A stretch of 64,000 bases of DNA from CAZYSK01 sp964649415 (GTDB lineage Bacteria > Chloroflexota > Anaerolineae > B4-G1). Of the stretch, positions 39,410 through 47,826 are shown piece after piece. The stretch covers positions 1 to 64,000 of the forward strand of contig CAZYSK010000004.1 in NCBI GenBank assembly GCA_964649415.1, written 5' to 3'. Positions within the stretch are counted from its first letter, which is position 1; every line of letters starts with the position of its first letter. Below the pieces are notes generated by a model. The model worked only from the letters and a program-made list of their open reading frames with translations, was not told the origin of the DNA and searched no databases. The position numbers and the translations under genes were made by a program.

Positions 39410-42286
39410 ATGGTCCGATTCAGACCTTTTCTTACATTGACCCTTGTGGTCGTCATACTGATGCCTCTGTCGCCATCGGGGATGGTCCAGGCCCAGGAGG
39501 TGGACGAAGTCGATCAGTTGATGAAGGGCATGTCCAGTGCCGCCAAGGTAGGGCAGCTCTTCCTCGTCACCTTCCCGGGCTCCGAGGTCGCCGAGGATGC
39601 GCTGATCGCGGAGTTGATCCGTGACTACCACGTGGGTGGGGTTGTGCTCTTGCCCGATAACGGCAACGTTGCCAACGAGGGAGACACGCCCGCGCAGGTG
39701 GCTGCGTTGGTCAGTCAGCTCCAAGAGGTCGCTTGGGCGGCGACACAGCCGGTCAGCGGCACGGTGCCGGTCGGCGAGGGAGAGCCATCCTCAGATCCTT
39801 TCATCCCGCTGTTCGTGGCCGTGAGCCACGGGGGTAACGGTATGCCCTTCACCAGCATCGTCAATGGGACAACCCCGCTGCCCTCTGAGATGGCGTTGGG
39901 GGCTACCTGGAACCCGAGCTATGCCGAGACCGTAGGCCGGATTGCCGGCCAGGAACTGCGCGCTCTGGGCATCAACGTGCTGTTGGGACCGTCGCTGGAT
40001 GTGCTCGAAGACCCGCGTCCCGAGAGCGCCGGCGACCTGGGGGTGAGATCCTTCGGCGGTGATCCGTTTTGGGTGGGGCGCATGGGGCAGGCGTACATCC
40101 GGGGGGTGCACGAGGGCGGCGGCGGGCGTATCGCGGTCATAGCCAAGCACTTCCCCGGCCTGGGCGCTTCCGACCGTTCGCTCAATGAGGAGATCTCCAC
40201 GGTGCAGCGCACGCTGGAGAAACTGAGGCAGGTTGACCTGGCCCCCTTCTTCGCCGTCGCCCAGGCCGACGATCCTATGTCGCGCCCCGACGGGGTGATG
40301 GTCTCTCACATCCGCTTCCGTGGGCTGGAAGGGGGGCGCTTCGTGACCACGCGTCCTATCAGTGTGGACAGCCAGGTGCTCCAGCGGTTGTTGGGGCAAC
40401 CAGAGTTGGCCGGTTGGCGCGAGCAGGGTGGGGTGACGGTCTCGGATGGGCTGGGCGTGCGTGCGTTGCAGCGCTTCTACGACCCCAGCGAGGAGAGCTT
40501 CAACAGCCGCCGCATCGCCCAGGATGCGTTCCTGGCGGGCAACGATCTCCTGGTGCTCTCGCAGTTCGCGCCCACTGCCGACTGGGCGGATCGTGTCGCC
40601 AACGTCGAGTCTACGGTCACCTTCTTCCGCGAGAGATACGAACAGGATCCTTCGTTCCAGGAGTTGGTGGACGCGGCTGTGGCGCGCGTATTGCGACTGA
40701 AACTTGCGCTCTATGACGGCACGTTCCGAGCTGCTTCCGCTCAGCCCGACGTACGGAGAGCCGGCGACCGGGTTGGGCTGTACGGAGAGGCGCTGGCAGG
40801 CATCGGTCGTGATGCCGTCACCTTGCTGTCCCCGCCCTCGTCTGACCTGGTGGCGGCCCCGCCTACACAGGAGGACAACATCGTCATATTCACGGACGGG
40901 CAGCAAGGGCGGCCTTGTGCCACGTGCGCTCCAGTACCCTACCTCGATCCCCTGCTGCTGCACGATACGATCCTGCGGCTGTACGGCCCGGATGCGACCG
41001 GGCAGGTAGACCCCTTGTTGATGACCAACTTCACCTTCGACCGGCTGGAGGAGTACATGAGCGCGCCGGCGGCGCTTCCTACGCCGACCGTGACGGCCGG
41101 TGAAGTCGTCACGACGAGCCAGCTTCATCCTGTCGAAGCGGCGCTGCGGGATGCCGACTGGATTATCTTTGCCATGCTTGACCCGACTGATGATGGGTCC
41201 CAGTCCGAGGTCGTGCGGCGCTTCCTGGCTGAGCGGGCCGACGCATTGCGCAATCCACATCTGGTCGTCCTGGCTTACGATGCGCCCTATCACCTGGACG
41301 CGACCGAGATCAGCAAGCTGAGTGCCTACTACGTGGCCTACAGCCGGATTGAATCGCTCGTTGAAGCATCCGTGCGGGCGCTGTTCAACGAGTTCGCGCC
41401 GGTGGGCACTCCGCCCGTCAGTGTGACCGGCATCAACTACGACTTGCTGGTCCAGACGTCCCCTGACGCTGAGCAGGCCATAGTGCTCTACTACTACGTC
41501 GGCGAACCGCCCGAGGAAGGTGTAGTGACTCCAGAGCCGACTGAAGAGAGCCAGCAGACGCCAGAGCCTCCCAGGCTCGAGGTCGGTGACGAGTTGAGAT
41601 TGCGCACTGGGCTCATCGTGGATCACAATGGCCATCAAGTGCCCGATGGCACGCCGGTGCAGTTCATTTTTACCTATCCGCAGGAAGGGCTGGAGCATTC
41701 CACTATGGTGGAGACACACAATGGCGTGGCCGAAACCATGATCACCTTGGATCGCACGGGGCAGCTTGACATCTCCGTCCAGGCAGACCCTGTCCCACGC
41801 ACGATTGCCCTGCAAATCACAATCCAAGAAGGAGAGGTAGCCGTAGTTGTGCCTGGCACACCTACGCCCAGCCCCACGCTCGTTGTCCCGACGCCGACGG
41901 CGACAACGAAGCCGGAGCCTGTGCCTCAAGAGACGCCAACGTCCACGCCCAGCCCGGTGGAGGCTGAGGAAGAGCCACCCGTCACGCGTGAAGACGCAGC
42001 ACTGCTGGATATGGTCTTGGCGCTGCTCGGTATCGCAGTCTCCGGAGGCGCAGGGTACTACGTCGTGCGCCTGAACAACGGACCGGTCAGCCGGGCGCTG
42101 CGCCTGGTACTGTGGTGTGTGGTATGTGGGGCTATACTGTATACGGCTTACGAGCTCCGTGTACCCGGAGCCTCTTGGCTGCGGGAGCAGAGCGGCGTCT
42201 GGGCGGCGGGGTGGGTCACGCTGTTCGGCAGTGTCTTGCCGATAGTCGTTGCGTGGATCGGCCACCAGCAGAAACGGCCCGCGTAG
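39410..42286 (+). CDS. Membrane-anchored glycoside hydrolase family 3 protein
   Basis: 958 aa. Signal peptide in the first 29 residues (LTLTLVVVILMPL to VQAQE). The GH3 barrel spans about 35-430: ALGATWNPSYAE, GLNVLLGPS-like INVLLGPSLDVLEDPRPES, the substrate-loop motif KHFPGLGASDRS, and nucleophile segment VTVSDGLGVRAL with the Asp. KHFPG and the single N-terminal barrel recall NagZ-type beta-N-acetylglucosaminidases, but the usual KHFPGHG is KHFPGLG. A second domain (about 455-700), an Ig-like strand region and a Thr/Pro-rich linker precede two C-terminal TM segments. It probably acts on the outer cell surface. Confidence 0.85.
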   Translation: MVRFRPFLTLTLVVVILMPLSPSGMVQAQEVDEVDQLMKGMSSAAKVGQLFLVTFPGSEVAEDALIAELIRDYHVGGVVLLPDNGNVANEGDTPAQVAALVSQLQEVAWAATQPVSGTVPVGEGEPSSDPFIPLFVAVSHGGNGMPFTSIVNGTTPLPSEMALGATWNPSYAETVGRIAGQELRALGINVLLGPSLDVLEDPRPESAGDLGVRSFGGDPFWVGRMGQAYIRGVHEGGGGRIAVIAKHFPGLGASDRSLNEEISTVQRTLEKLRQVDLAPFFAVAQADDPMSRPDGVMVSHIRFRGLEGGRFVTTRPISVDSQVLQRLLGQPELAGWREQGGVTVSDGLGVRALQRFYDPSEESFNSRRIAQDAFLAGNDLLVLSQFAPTADWADRVANVESTVTFFRERYEQDPSFQELVDAAVARVLRLKLALYDGTFRAASAQPDVRRAGDRVGLYGEALAGIGRDAVTLLSPPSSDLVAAPPTQEDNIVIFTDGQQGRPCATCAPVPYLDPLLLHDTILRLYGPDATGQVDPLLMTNFTFDRLEEYMSAPAALPTPTVTAGEVVTTSQLHPVEAALRDADWIIFAMLDPTDDGSQSEVVRRFLAERADALRNPHLVVLAYDAPYHLDATEISKLSAYYVAYSRIESLVEASVRALFNEFAPVGTPPVSVTGINYDLLVQTSPDAEQAIVLYYYVGEPPEEGVVTPEPTEESQQTPEPPRLEVGDELRLRTGLIVDHNGHQVPDGTPVQFIFTYPQEGLEHSTMVETHNGVAETMITLDRTGQLDISVQADPVPRTIALQITIQEGEVAVVVPGTPTPSPTLVVPTPTATTKPEPVPQETPTSTPSPVEAEEEPPVTREDAALLDMVLALLGIAVSGGAGYYVVRLNNGPVSRALRLVLWCVVCGAILYTAYELRVPGASWLREQSGVWAAGWVTLFGSVLPIVVAWIGHQQKRPA

Positions 42287-42299
42287 TGCGTTTGTCAAC

Positions 42300-42316
42300 G
42301 GCCGCTCACTGCGGCC
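42300..42316. terminator. Small hairpin between convergent genes
   Basis: GGCCGC-TCACT-GCGGCC lies exactly between the GH3 stop and the kinase stop. No T-run is seen on either strand, so terminator function is weakly supported. Confidence 0.35.
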
Positions 42317-43302
42317 TAGGTGAGGAGGGTTGCCAGCACGGCGACGAAGACCATCAATCCAGCGAGCGCGAAAAGCTCTCGGTTTTCGCGCATCGCCTGT
42401 CGCCACTCGCCCTGCGCGGGCACCAAGGGCCGGAGCGCTGGCGGGAGCGAGCCGCCGCGCAGCATCTCGCGTAGCTCGCTCACGCTTGACGGACGTGGGT
42501 CGGGATGCATAGCGATAGCTGCCAGCATGGCGCGTTCCGTGGTGGGCGAGATGCGGGGGTTGATCGCTCTTGGGAACAGGAGAGCGTTGGGGTTGAGGAA
42601 CCGTTGCTTGGCATCTGCAGGAGGTTGATTGGTTAGCAGGTGATAGAGTGTAGCGCCGAGCGAGTAAATGTCGGAGCGGACGTCGGTGTGCCCGGTGTCC
42701 CCGCCATACTGCTCCAGTGGGGTATAGGCAAGGGTGCCCCGGCCCTGCAATACCGTGACGGTGCGGGAATCATCGGTCGCGAGCAGCTTGACCAGCCCGA
42801 AATCTACCAGTTTGATCAACCCGCCAGGGGTCAGCTTGATGTTGGCTGGTTTGACATCGCGGTGGAGTACGGGAGGGTTCTGCCCGTGGAGATACTCCAA
42901 CGCATCGCACAACTGATCGGCCCATGCGAGTACTTTCTCCTCCTCGATGAACCGCCCGCGACGCCGCCTCTCCTCCATGACTTGGCGCAAGTCCTGCCCA
43001 CCAACGAAATCCATTACCAGGTACTCTCGCTGGTTTTCGGTGAACGTGTCAGAGACTTTGGGCAGATTGGGGTGATCCAGGCGTGCCAGCGTAAAGGCCT
43101 CGCGGCGGAACTGCGTCTGGGCCTGAGCCAGCTCTTCGGGCGTGGCGTCGGGGTCTGGGCGGACCTCTTTTACGGCGCAGACGCGGCCTTCGAGCCGGAG
43201 GTCATCGGCACGGTAGACCGCGCCCATACCTCCCTGGCCGACAGGCGCGATGATCTTATACCGGCTGCGCAGAACGGTCCCGGGTGCCAGCAGGCGGGCC
43301 AT
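42316..43302 (-). CDS. PknB-type Ser/Thr protein kinase
   Basis: 328 aa from ATG 43302 (MARLLAPGTVL); the frame opens to 43413. Complete Hanks kinase: glycine loop GQGGMGAVY, VKEV lysine, catalytic loop HRDVKPANIKL, DFGLVKL, activation segment GTLAYTPLEQYG, and DVRSDIYSLG. A single C-terminal TM (FALAGLMVFVAVLATLL) with almost nothing outside, so there is no PASTA or other sensor. It is divergent from an FHA-winged-helix gene 89 bases away. FHA domains bind phospho-Thr, so the pair very probably forms one signalling unit (inference). Confidence 0.92.
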   Translation of the reverse strand: MARLLAPGTVLRSRYKIIAPVGQGGMGAVYRADDLRLEGRVCAVKEVRPDPDATPEELAQAQTQFRREAFTLARLDHPNLPKVSDTFTENQREYLVMDFVGGQDLRQVMEERRRRGRFIEEEKVLAWADQLCDALEYLHGQNPPVLHRDVKPANIKLTPGGLIKLVDFGLVKLLATDDSRTVTVLQGRGTLAYTPLEQYGGDTGHTDVRSDIYSLGATLYHLLTNQPPADAKQRFLNPNALLFPRAINPRISPTTERAMLAAIAMHPDPRPSSVSELREMLRGGSLPPALRPLVPAQGEWRQAMRENRELFALAGLMVFVAVLATLLT

Positions 43303-43391
43303 GATTACTCTTCTTCTCTTCTCCGTAGGGTTCGTGTTTGCGGCTACGTGCATCATAATGGAGAAAGGCCATTCTGTCAAGGAGGCGATGA

Positions 43392-44036
43392 ATGATACGA
43401 CAGGATATGCCAATGATCATTGTGTATGAGGGCGACCTCGAAGGGCAGCGATGGCTTGTGGATCAAGATCAGACGATCATTGGCCGGGGATCAGACTGTG
43501 ACATCGTGATGCCGAAAAGGCAGATTTCGCGCCAGCATGCCCAGATCGAACGGGATGACAGTGGCTATCTGCTGCGGGATCTGGGGAGCAAGAATGGCAC
43601 GTTTGTCAACGGTAAGGAGGTGCGCGACAGGCCCTATCGCTTGAAGGATGGGGACGAGATCCAGCTCGCGCTGTGCGTCAGGATGGGTTTCGTGGGCACT
43701 GACGCGACGTTGCCGCTTGAGCTGACCGGCCCCAACCGCGGGCTGCGCATTGACCGGGCGGCCCGGAGGATCTTCATCGGGGGCCACGAACTGACCCCCC
43801 CGCTCTCGTTGGCTCAGTATCGACTGCTGAAACTGTTGATTGATCAGGAAGGACAGGTCGTCTCGCGGGATGCGATTGTGGAGGCCGTTTGGCCTGAAGA
43901 GGAAGACATGGGGGTGTCAGAGCAGGCCATTGACGCGCTCGTGCGCCGCCTGCGCGACCGCATCTCGGGCGTGGACCCCGATCACGCCTACATCGTCACT
44001 GTGCGGGGGCACGGGTTTCGGCTGGAGAACCGCTGA
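43392..44036 (+). CDS. FHA domain fused to OmpR-type winged-helix DNA-binding domain
   Basis: 214 aa. ATG 43392 after AGGAGG. FHA domain at residues about 8-85 with the phospho-peptide binding motifs IIGRGSDCDI, ISRQHA and LGSKNGTFVNG. Residues about 115-212 are a Trans_reg_C winged helix (LSLAQYRLLKLLIDQEGQVV, IDALVRRLRDRI, VRGHGFRLE). There is no receiver domain. This resembles EmbR-like logic, in which a Ser/Thr kinase phosphoprotein is read by a DNA-binding protein, but with FHA and DNA-binding order reversed relative to EmbR and without a BTAD. Confidence 0.9.
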   Translation: MIRQDMPMIIVYEGDLEGQRWLVDQDQTIIGRGSDCDIVMPKRQISRQHAQIERDDSGYLLRDLGSKNGTFVNGKEVRDRPYRLKDGDEIQLALCVRMGFVGTDATLPLELTGPNRGLRIDRAARRIFIGGHELTPPLSLAQYRLLKLLIDQEGQVVSRDAIVEAVWPEEEDMGVSEQAIDALVRRLRDRISGVDPDHAYIVTVRGHGFRLENR

Positions 44037-44074
44037 AGTCCTGCTGTGCTATGAAGCGTGTTGTGTGCCAGCCC

Positions 44075-45463
44075 TCACGCCTCAACCGGAGGCTCGCTCG
44101 GCGTGGCTGTCGGAGACGGGGCCTTCGCGTGCACGAGGCGGGCGAAGAGCAGCGCGGCGGTGAGTCTGCCCGCGCCAGATAGGGCGAAGACGGCTTTGTA
44201 TCCCCACGTCTCTGCGACAAGGCCCCCCAGGGCGGCCCCGCCGGCAAGCGCCGCCATGACGACGACTTGGTGCAGCGCTGAATAGCGCGCCTGCTGTTCT
44301 GGCGGGATGATCGTGAGGAGCAGGTTGAAGCTGGCGAGGTTGTAGCCTGCCCACAGGAACCCGCCGGCCAGGTTGAGCGGTGCCGCTTGCCACGGTGAAC
44401 GGATCACGACCCAGGCCAGCGGGAGCAGCGGGATGAGCAGCCCGGTGATGAGCTGAACCCGGCGTGGCCCCCACCGATCGGCTAGTGGGCCGAAAAGCCG
44501 TTGCCCCGGCAGCGCGGCCAGACCAGAGACTACCGTGAGAGTCCCCACGATGCCCGCGCTGGCTTTGAGCTCTTCGACCAGGTAGACGCTGAAAAACGGC
44601 CCCGCTATGTTTAGCGAGACGTTCCACAGTGCTGCCGTGGCGCACAGCATCACGAATTCGCGGTGTGCGCGCACGTCCTGAAGGAGCGGTACGCGCGAGG
44701 TTCGATCCCGCGCCTGCGGGATGCCTGGCGTAGGGCATTCCTGCATGCGGGCGAAGCTCCAGGTGGCGAGCAGGCCGATGGCGAAGGCCAACCCCATTGC
44801 CAGTTGATAGCCCCCGGCATCTCCAACGTAGGTGATGAGCTGCCCGGCAAGGAAAGCCGTCAGCATCTGAGCGATGCTCATAGCGGTGTTGCGCGACGAA
44901 AAATAGCGACCGCGCCACCTTAGCGGGACGATGTCGGCCGTGAGTGATGTCCAGGCCGGCATTGACAGGTTGCCGAAGGCATTGCGGACGACGGCCAGGG
45001 CGATGGCGGCGTAGACGGCCACCGGTCCGGCAAACGCCAGCGGTATCAGGGCCAGCAGCAGCAGCGCAGCACGGGAGACCCCACCCCCACCGAGCAGAAC
45101 CATCTGCTTGCGGTGGCCCCACCGTTCTACAGCGAGGGCTCCGGGCAAGAGGAGCAGCGCCGCGCTCAGGTTCGAGAGACTGTTCATCAGCCCGATCTGC
45201 GCGCGGTTGCCGCCGAGCGCCAGAACGAACAGGGGCAGGTAGGCCAGGACGATCGCGTCGCTGGCCATGGAGAAGACCCCGTCGGCCCAAAACCAGCGCA
45301 GGTTGTGCCTGGCCGAGGGAGGCATCTGCTCGCTCCAGCGACCGCCGGCCGTGAGCCGCAGCGCGCGCCGCCACACGTGCGACCGAGCGTGGCGCAGGGC
45401 GGGGCGCAGTTGCGCCACCCACGCGTATACCTGGGATCTACACTTGTTCAGAATGGGGGGCAT
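44075..45463 (-). CDS. Major facilitator superfamily transporter
   Basis: 462 aa, 12 predicted TM helices, with the MFS loop motif GALAVERWGHRKQ after helix 2 and GPLADRWGPRR in the second half. Substrate unknown. ATG 45463 overlaps the preceding cyclic-di-AMP receptor gene by 26 bases. ATG 45325, with GGAG eight bases upstream, removes a basic 46-residue N-terminus and is a plausible start. The coupling to two PII-like proteins hints that transport may respond to a nucleotide signal (inference). Confidence 0.87.
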   Translation of the reverse strand: MPPILNKCRSQVYAWVAQLRPALRHARSHVWRRALRLTAGGRWSEQMPPSARHNLRWFWADGVFSMASDAIVLAYLPLFVLALGGNRAQIGLMNSLSNLSAALLLLPGALAVERWGHRKQMVLLGGGGVSRAALLLLALIPLAFAGPVAVYAAIALAVVRNAFGNLSMPAWTSLTADIVPLRWRGRYFSSRNTAMSIAQMLTAFLAGQLITYVGDAGGYQLAMGLAFAIGLLATWSFARMQECPTPGIPQARDRTSRVPLLQDVRAHREFVMLCATAALWNVSLNIAGPFFSVYLVEELKASAGIVGTLTVVSGLAALPGQRLFGPLADRWGPRRVQLITGLLIPLLPLAWVVIRSPWQAAPLNLAGGFLWAGYNLASFNLLLTIIPPEQQARYSALHQVVVMAALAGGAALGGLVAETWGYKAVFALSGAGRLTAALLFARLVHAKAPSPTATPSEPPVEA

Positions 45464-45701
45464 TTACAACGAAGATGGTGGCACGATGCTGCCCGGGTTC
45501 GGGGGGGCTACACGTATGCCTGAAGACGTCGATGACGGGCTGCACGTCCTGCTCCTCTACGCCGATGAGCAGAGTGACGTTACCCCGCCGGAGGAATCCG
45601 CCTGTGCTGGCGACACGGGTCACGCGGTAGTCGTGTGCCACGAGTTCATCGATCACCGGGCCAGCGTCTACGTCGCGGCAAATGGCAATAACCAGTTTCA
45701 T
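45438..45701 (-). CDS. Cyclic-di-AMP receptor-like PII-fold protein (DUF970/CdAMP_rec)
   Basis: 87 aa, short for the family (about 109). The motif VTRVASTGGFLRRGN followed by TLLIGVEEQDV matches PstA/DarA proteins, which bind c-di-AMP in a trimer. ATG 45701 with GAGG upstream. It is followed by the overlapping MFS gene. It is a second copy after the gene at 45714; its shorter C-terminus lacks part of the usual last strand. Confidence 0.85.
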   Translation of the reverse strand: MKLVIAICRDVDAGPVIDELVAHDYRVTRVASTGGFLRRGNVTLLIGVEEQDVQPVIDVFRHTCSPPEPGQHRATIFVVNAPHSEQV

Positions 45702-45713
45702 CTGAGCCTCACT

Positions 45714-46058
45714 TCACAGTTGCTCAAAGCGCTCAACGTCGAGCACGTAGACCGATGCTCCACCAACCTCTGCCTCAATCATCATGGGTTGGATCTCGAG
45801 CATTGGAGCCTCGACGTGGGCCGGGATGAACCGCCGGCGCGTGCGGCAACACTCGCGAACGTGCCCCAGCAGGCGGGACAGGCGGGATTGGTTGAGCCCG
45901 ATGATCAATGAGACCGTGGCCTCATACAGAATGCCACCGCTGGAGTCCACCTGGGTGACGTAGAAGCCGTCCCGGGTCAACCTGTCCGTTAGGGTCCCAG
46001 CCTGGGCGCCGGAGATAGTGGCGACGACTAATTGGTTGACAAACCTATCAGTGCTCAC
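45714..46058 (-). CDS. Second cyclic-di-AMP receptor-like PII-fold protein
   Basis: 114 aa from GTG 46058, with GGAGG four bases upstream. The same fold and motif order as its neighbour: FYVTQVDSSGGILYEATVS in place of the TRxASTGGFLRxGN loop, then IIGLNQSRL. The Gly-Gly turn is kept but the Asn/Thr ligand positions differ, so the ligand may differ too. First gene of the receptor-receptor-MFS operon; the gap to the next gene is 12 bases. Confidence 0.78.
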   Translation of the reverse strand: MSTDRFVNQLVVATISGAQAGTLTDRLTRDGFYVTQVDSSGGILYEATVSLIIGLNQSRLSRLLGHVRECCRTRRRFIPAHVEAPMLEIQPMMIEAEVGGASVYVLDVERFEQL

Positions 46059-46075
46059 GTTTCCTCCACGTTTTC

Positions 46076-46104
46076 ATTGTACCAGATTATGCGGACGGTG
46101 TAAA
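46076..46104 (-). promoter_or_regulatory. Promoter of the PII-like/MFS operon
   Basis: On the minus strand TTTACA (46104-46099), 17-base spacer, TACAAT (46081-46076), 18 bases before the GTG start. The leader is therefore very short. Confidence 0.6.
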
Positions 46105-46118
46105 GTCTGGACGGACAT

Positions 46119-46146
46119 TTGTACACAGGCTATGGTGTGTTATAAT
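46119..46146 (+). promoter_or_regulatory. Promoter of the GAF-PAS kinase gene
   Basis: TTGTAC (46119-46124), 16-base spacer, perfect TATAAT (46141-46146). It is divergent from, and close to, the promoter of the PII-like operon. Confidence 0.7.
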
Positions 46147-46180
46147 CTTCATCTCGATGTGAGATGATGGGCGAATACGC

Positions 46181-47779
46181 ATGCTGATTGACTACCGTGT
46201 CCGGCAAAGAGAATACCTCCTGGAGATCAGCCGCGCGCTTACGGCACAACTCAACCTGGATGAGTTGCTGCAGATGGTTCTCGGGGCGGCGACGAAGATC
46301 CTGGCGGGGCAGGCTGGGTTGATCGCTCTCCGTGGCGTTGATGGCAGCTTCATTGTCCGTGCCAGCTATGGCCTGCCCGAGTCTCTGGCACCCTACTTCG
46401 AGCCGCTGCTGACGGATATTCCCGACGATGTGGACCGCAGCCGATTCCGTATCCCGGGCCTGGCGGACAAGCTGAGTCGAGTCGTGAACAGCCTGGGACT
46501 GCGCCTGCAACAGGTGGTGGCGCTGCCGATGTCCATCAAACGGGAACTGATCGGCGTGTTGTACGTGTTTCGTGCCTACGGGACTCGTTTCACCGCCGAT
46601 GATCGTCAGGTGCTCGGCAGTTTCGCCGATCAGGCGGCCATCGCGGTTTACAATGCGCAGCTCTATGAGCGCATCTCGCAGGAGAAGCACCGCCTCGACG
46701 CGATTCTGGAATACAGTGCTGACGGTGTGTTGATACTCGACGCGGGTCACCGCATCGTCGTCTTCAACCGTGCGCTGGCGCGCTTGACGAACTGGCTGGC
46801 ACGTGACGCCTTGGGCCGCCAGCACGATGAGGTGATCCGCTGGGCGCGCTTGGAGACACAGCAGTCACTGGATACCGCAGTCGCCGGTGGTTGGCCCCTC
46901 CCGTCCGCGCGCCATCAGAATGGCGCCTCTCGATCTGTTCACCCCCTCTATGTCGAGGGGGATCTGCGTCGGCGAAACGGCGGAACCGTCAGCGTCGGCA
47001 TCACGTATGCCCCGCTCTTCGACCGGGCGTCTGGCTTGGTCAACATCATCGCCAACGTGCGTGACATCACGCGTTTCCGCGAGGCCGACGAGGTCAAGTC
47101 CACGTTCATCTCCGTTATCTCTCACGAGCTCAAGACGCCGGTGGCTCTGATCAAGGGCTACGCCGACACGCTGCGCCGTGACGATGTCTGCTGGGACCCG
47201 GAGACGACCCAGGAAAGCCTGACGGTGATCGTAGAGGAGGCCGATCGCCTGAATAAGCTGATTGACAACCTGTTGGACGCGTCGCGACTTCAGGCCGGGG
47301 CATTGCCCCTGGAGATGGATCAGGTCGCGCTGGATGCGCTGGCCGCGCGCACGGCTCGCCATCTTCAGATCCAGACTGAAACCCATCGGATCGTCGCGGA
47401 TTTTCCCTCGGATTTCCCTGTCGTGGACGGAGACCCCGGTCGTCTGGCGCAGGTACTCGACAACCTGGTATCCAATTCCATCAAGTACTCTCCCGGTGGC
47501 GGTGACATTGAGATCAGCGGTCGCTCGTTGCCCGACGAAGTGATTATCGACGTGGTGGATCAGGGAGTCGGTATTCCGTTGGACGAGCAGCCCCGCGTGT
47601 TTGAGCGCTTCTTCCGTGGGGTGCGGGAGCGCCACCAACGCACGCCCGGGGCTGGCCTGGGCCTATACCTGTCGAAAGCGATCGTAGAAGCGCACGGTGG
47701 CCGCATTTGGGTTGAGAGCAACCCCGGAGAGGGGACCGTCTTCTCATTTTCCATTCCCCGCCATCAAGGTTCTGATTGA
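46181..47779 (+). CDS. Soluble GAF-PAS sensor histidine kinase
   Basis: 532 aa, no membrane segment. GAF at about 20-165 (to AVYNAQLYERI), PAS at about 170-300, HisKA with VISHELKTPVALI (His about 314), HATPase_c with LDNLVSNSIKYS, DQGVGIPLDEQ and GAGLGLYLSKAIVEAHGG. A family A hairpin (46907-46927) is inserted in frame in the PAS, giving the RHQNGA segment. No response regulator is adjacent; the CpXC gene follows after a 17-bp tandem repeat. Confidence 0.92.
   Translation: MLIDYRVRQREYLLEISRALTAQLNLDELLQMVLGAATKILAGQAGLIALRGVDGSFIVRASYGLPESLAPYFEPLLTDIPDDVDRSRFRIPGLADKLSRVVNSLGLRLQQVVALPMSIKRELIGVLYVFRAYGTRFTADDRQVLGSFADQAAIAVYNAQLYERISQEKHRLDAILEYSADGVLILDAGHRIVVFNRALARLTNWLARDALGRQHDEVIRWARLETQQSLDTAVAGGWPLPSARHQNGASRSVHPLYVEGDLRRRNGGTVSVGITYAPLFDRASGLVNIIANVRDITRFREADEVKSTFISVISHELKTPVALIKGYADTLRRDDVCWDPETTQESLTVIVEEADRLNKLIDNLLDASRLQAGALPLEMDQVALDALAARTARHLQIQTETHRIVADFPSDFPVVDGDPGRLAQVLDNLVSNSIKYSPGGGDIEISGRSLPDEVIIDVVDQGVGIPLDEQPRVFERFFRGVRERHQRTPGAGLGLYLSKAIVEAHGGRIWVESNPGEGTVFSFSIPRHQGSD
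46907..46927. repeat. Single family A hairpin inside a PAS domain
   Basis: GCGCGCCATCAGAATGGCGCC matches the core of the 12069-12270 array on the opposite strand. It lies 35 kb away, in an unrelated transcription unit. Confidence 0.85.
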
Positions 47780-47817
47780 AAATTCATCCAGATTGAAAAT
47801 TCATCCAGATTGAAAGG
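47774..47817. repeat. 17-bp tandem repeat, 2.6 copies
   Basis: GATTGAAAATTCATCCA at 47774-47790 and 47791-47807, then GATTGAAAGG. The array contains the kinase stop codon (TGA 47777-47779) and ends at the ribosome binding site of the CpXC gene. It may have arisen by duplication of the junction. Confidence 0.75.
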
Positions 47818-47826
47818 AAGTCAACT

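Noticed and set aside
39791..42406. Minus-strand open frame of 871 codons opposite the GH3 gene
   Set aside because: The plus strand encodes an obvious GH3 enzyme with a signal peptide; the antisense product is His/Arg/Gln-rich without any recognisable motif.
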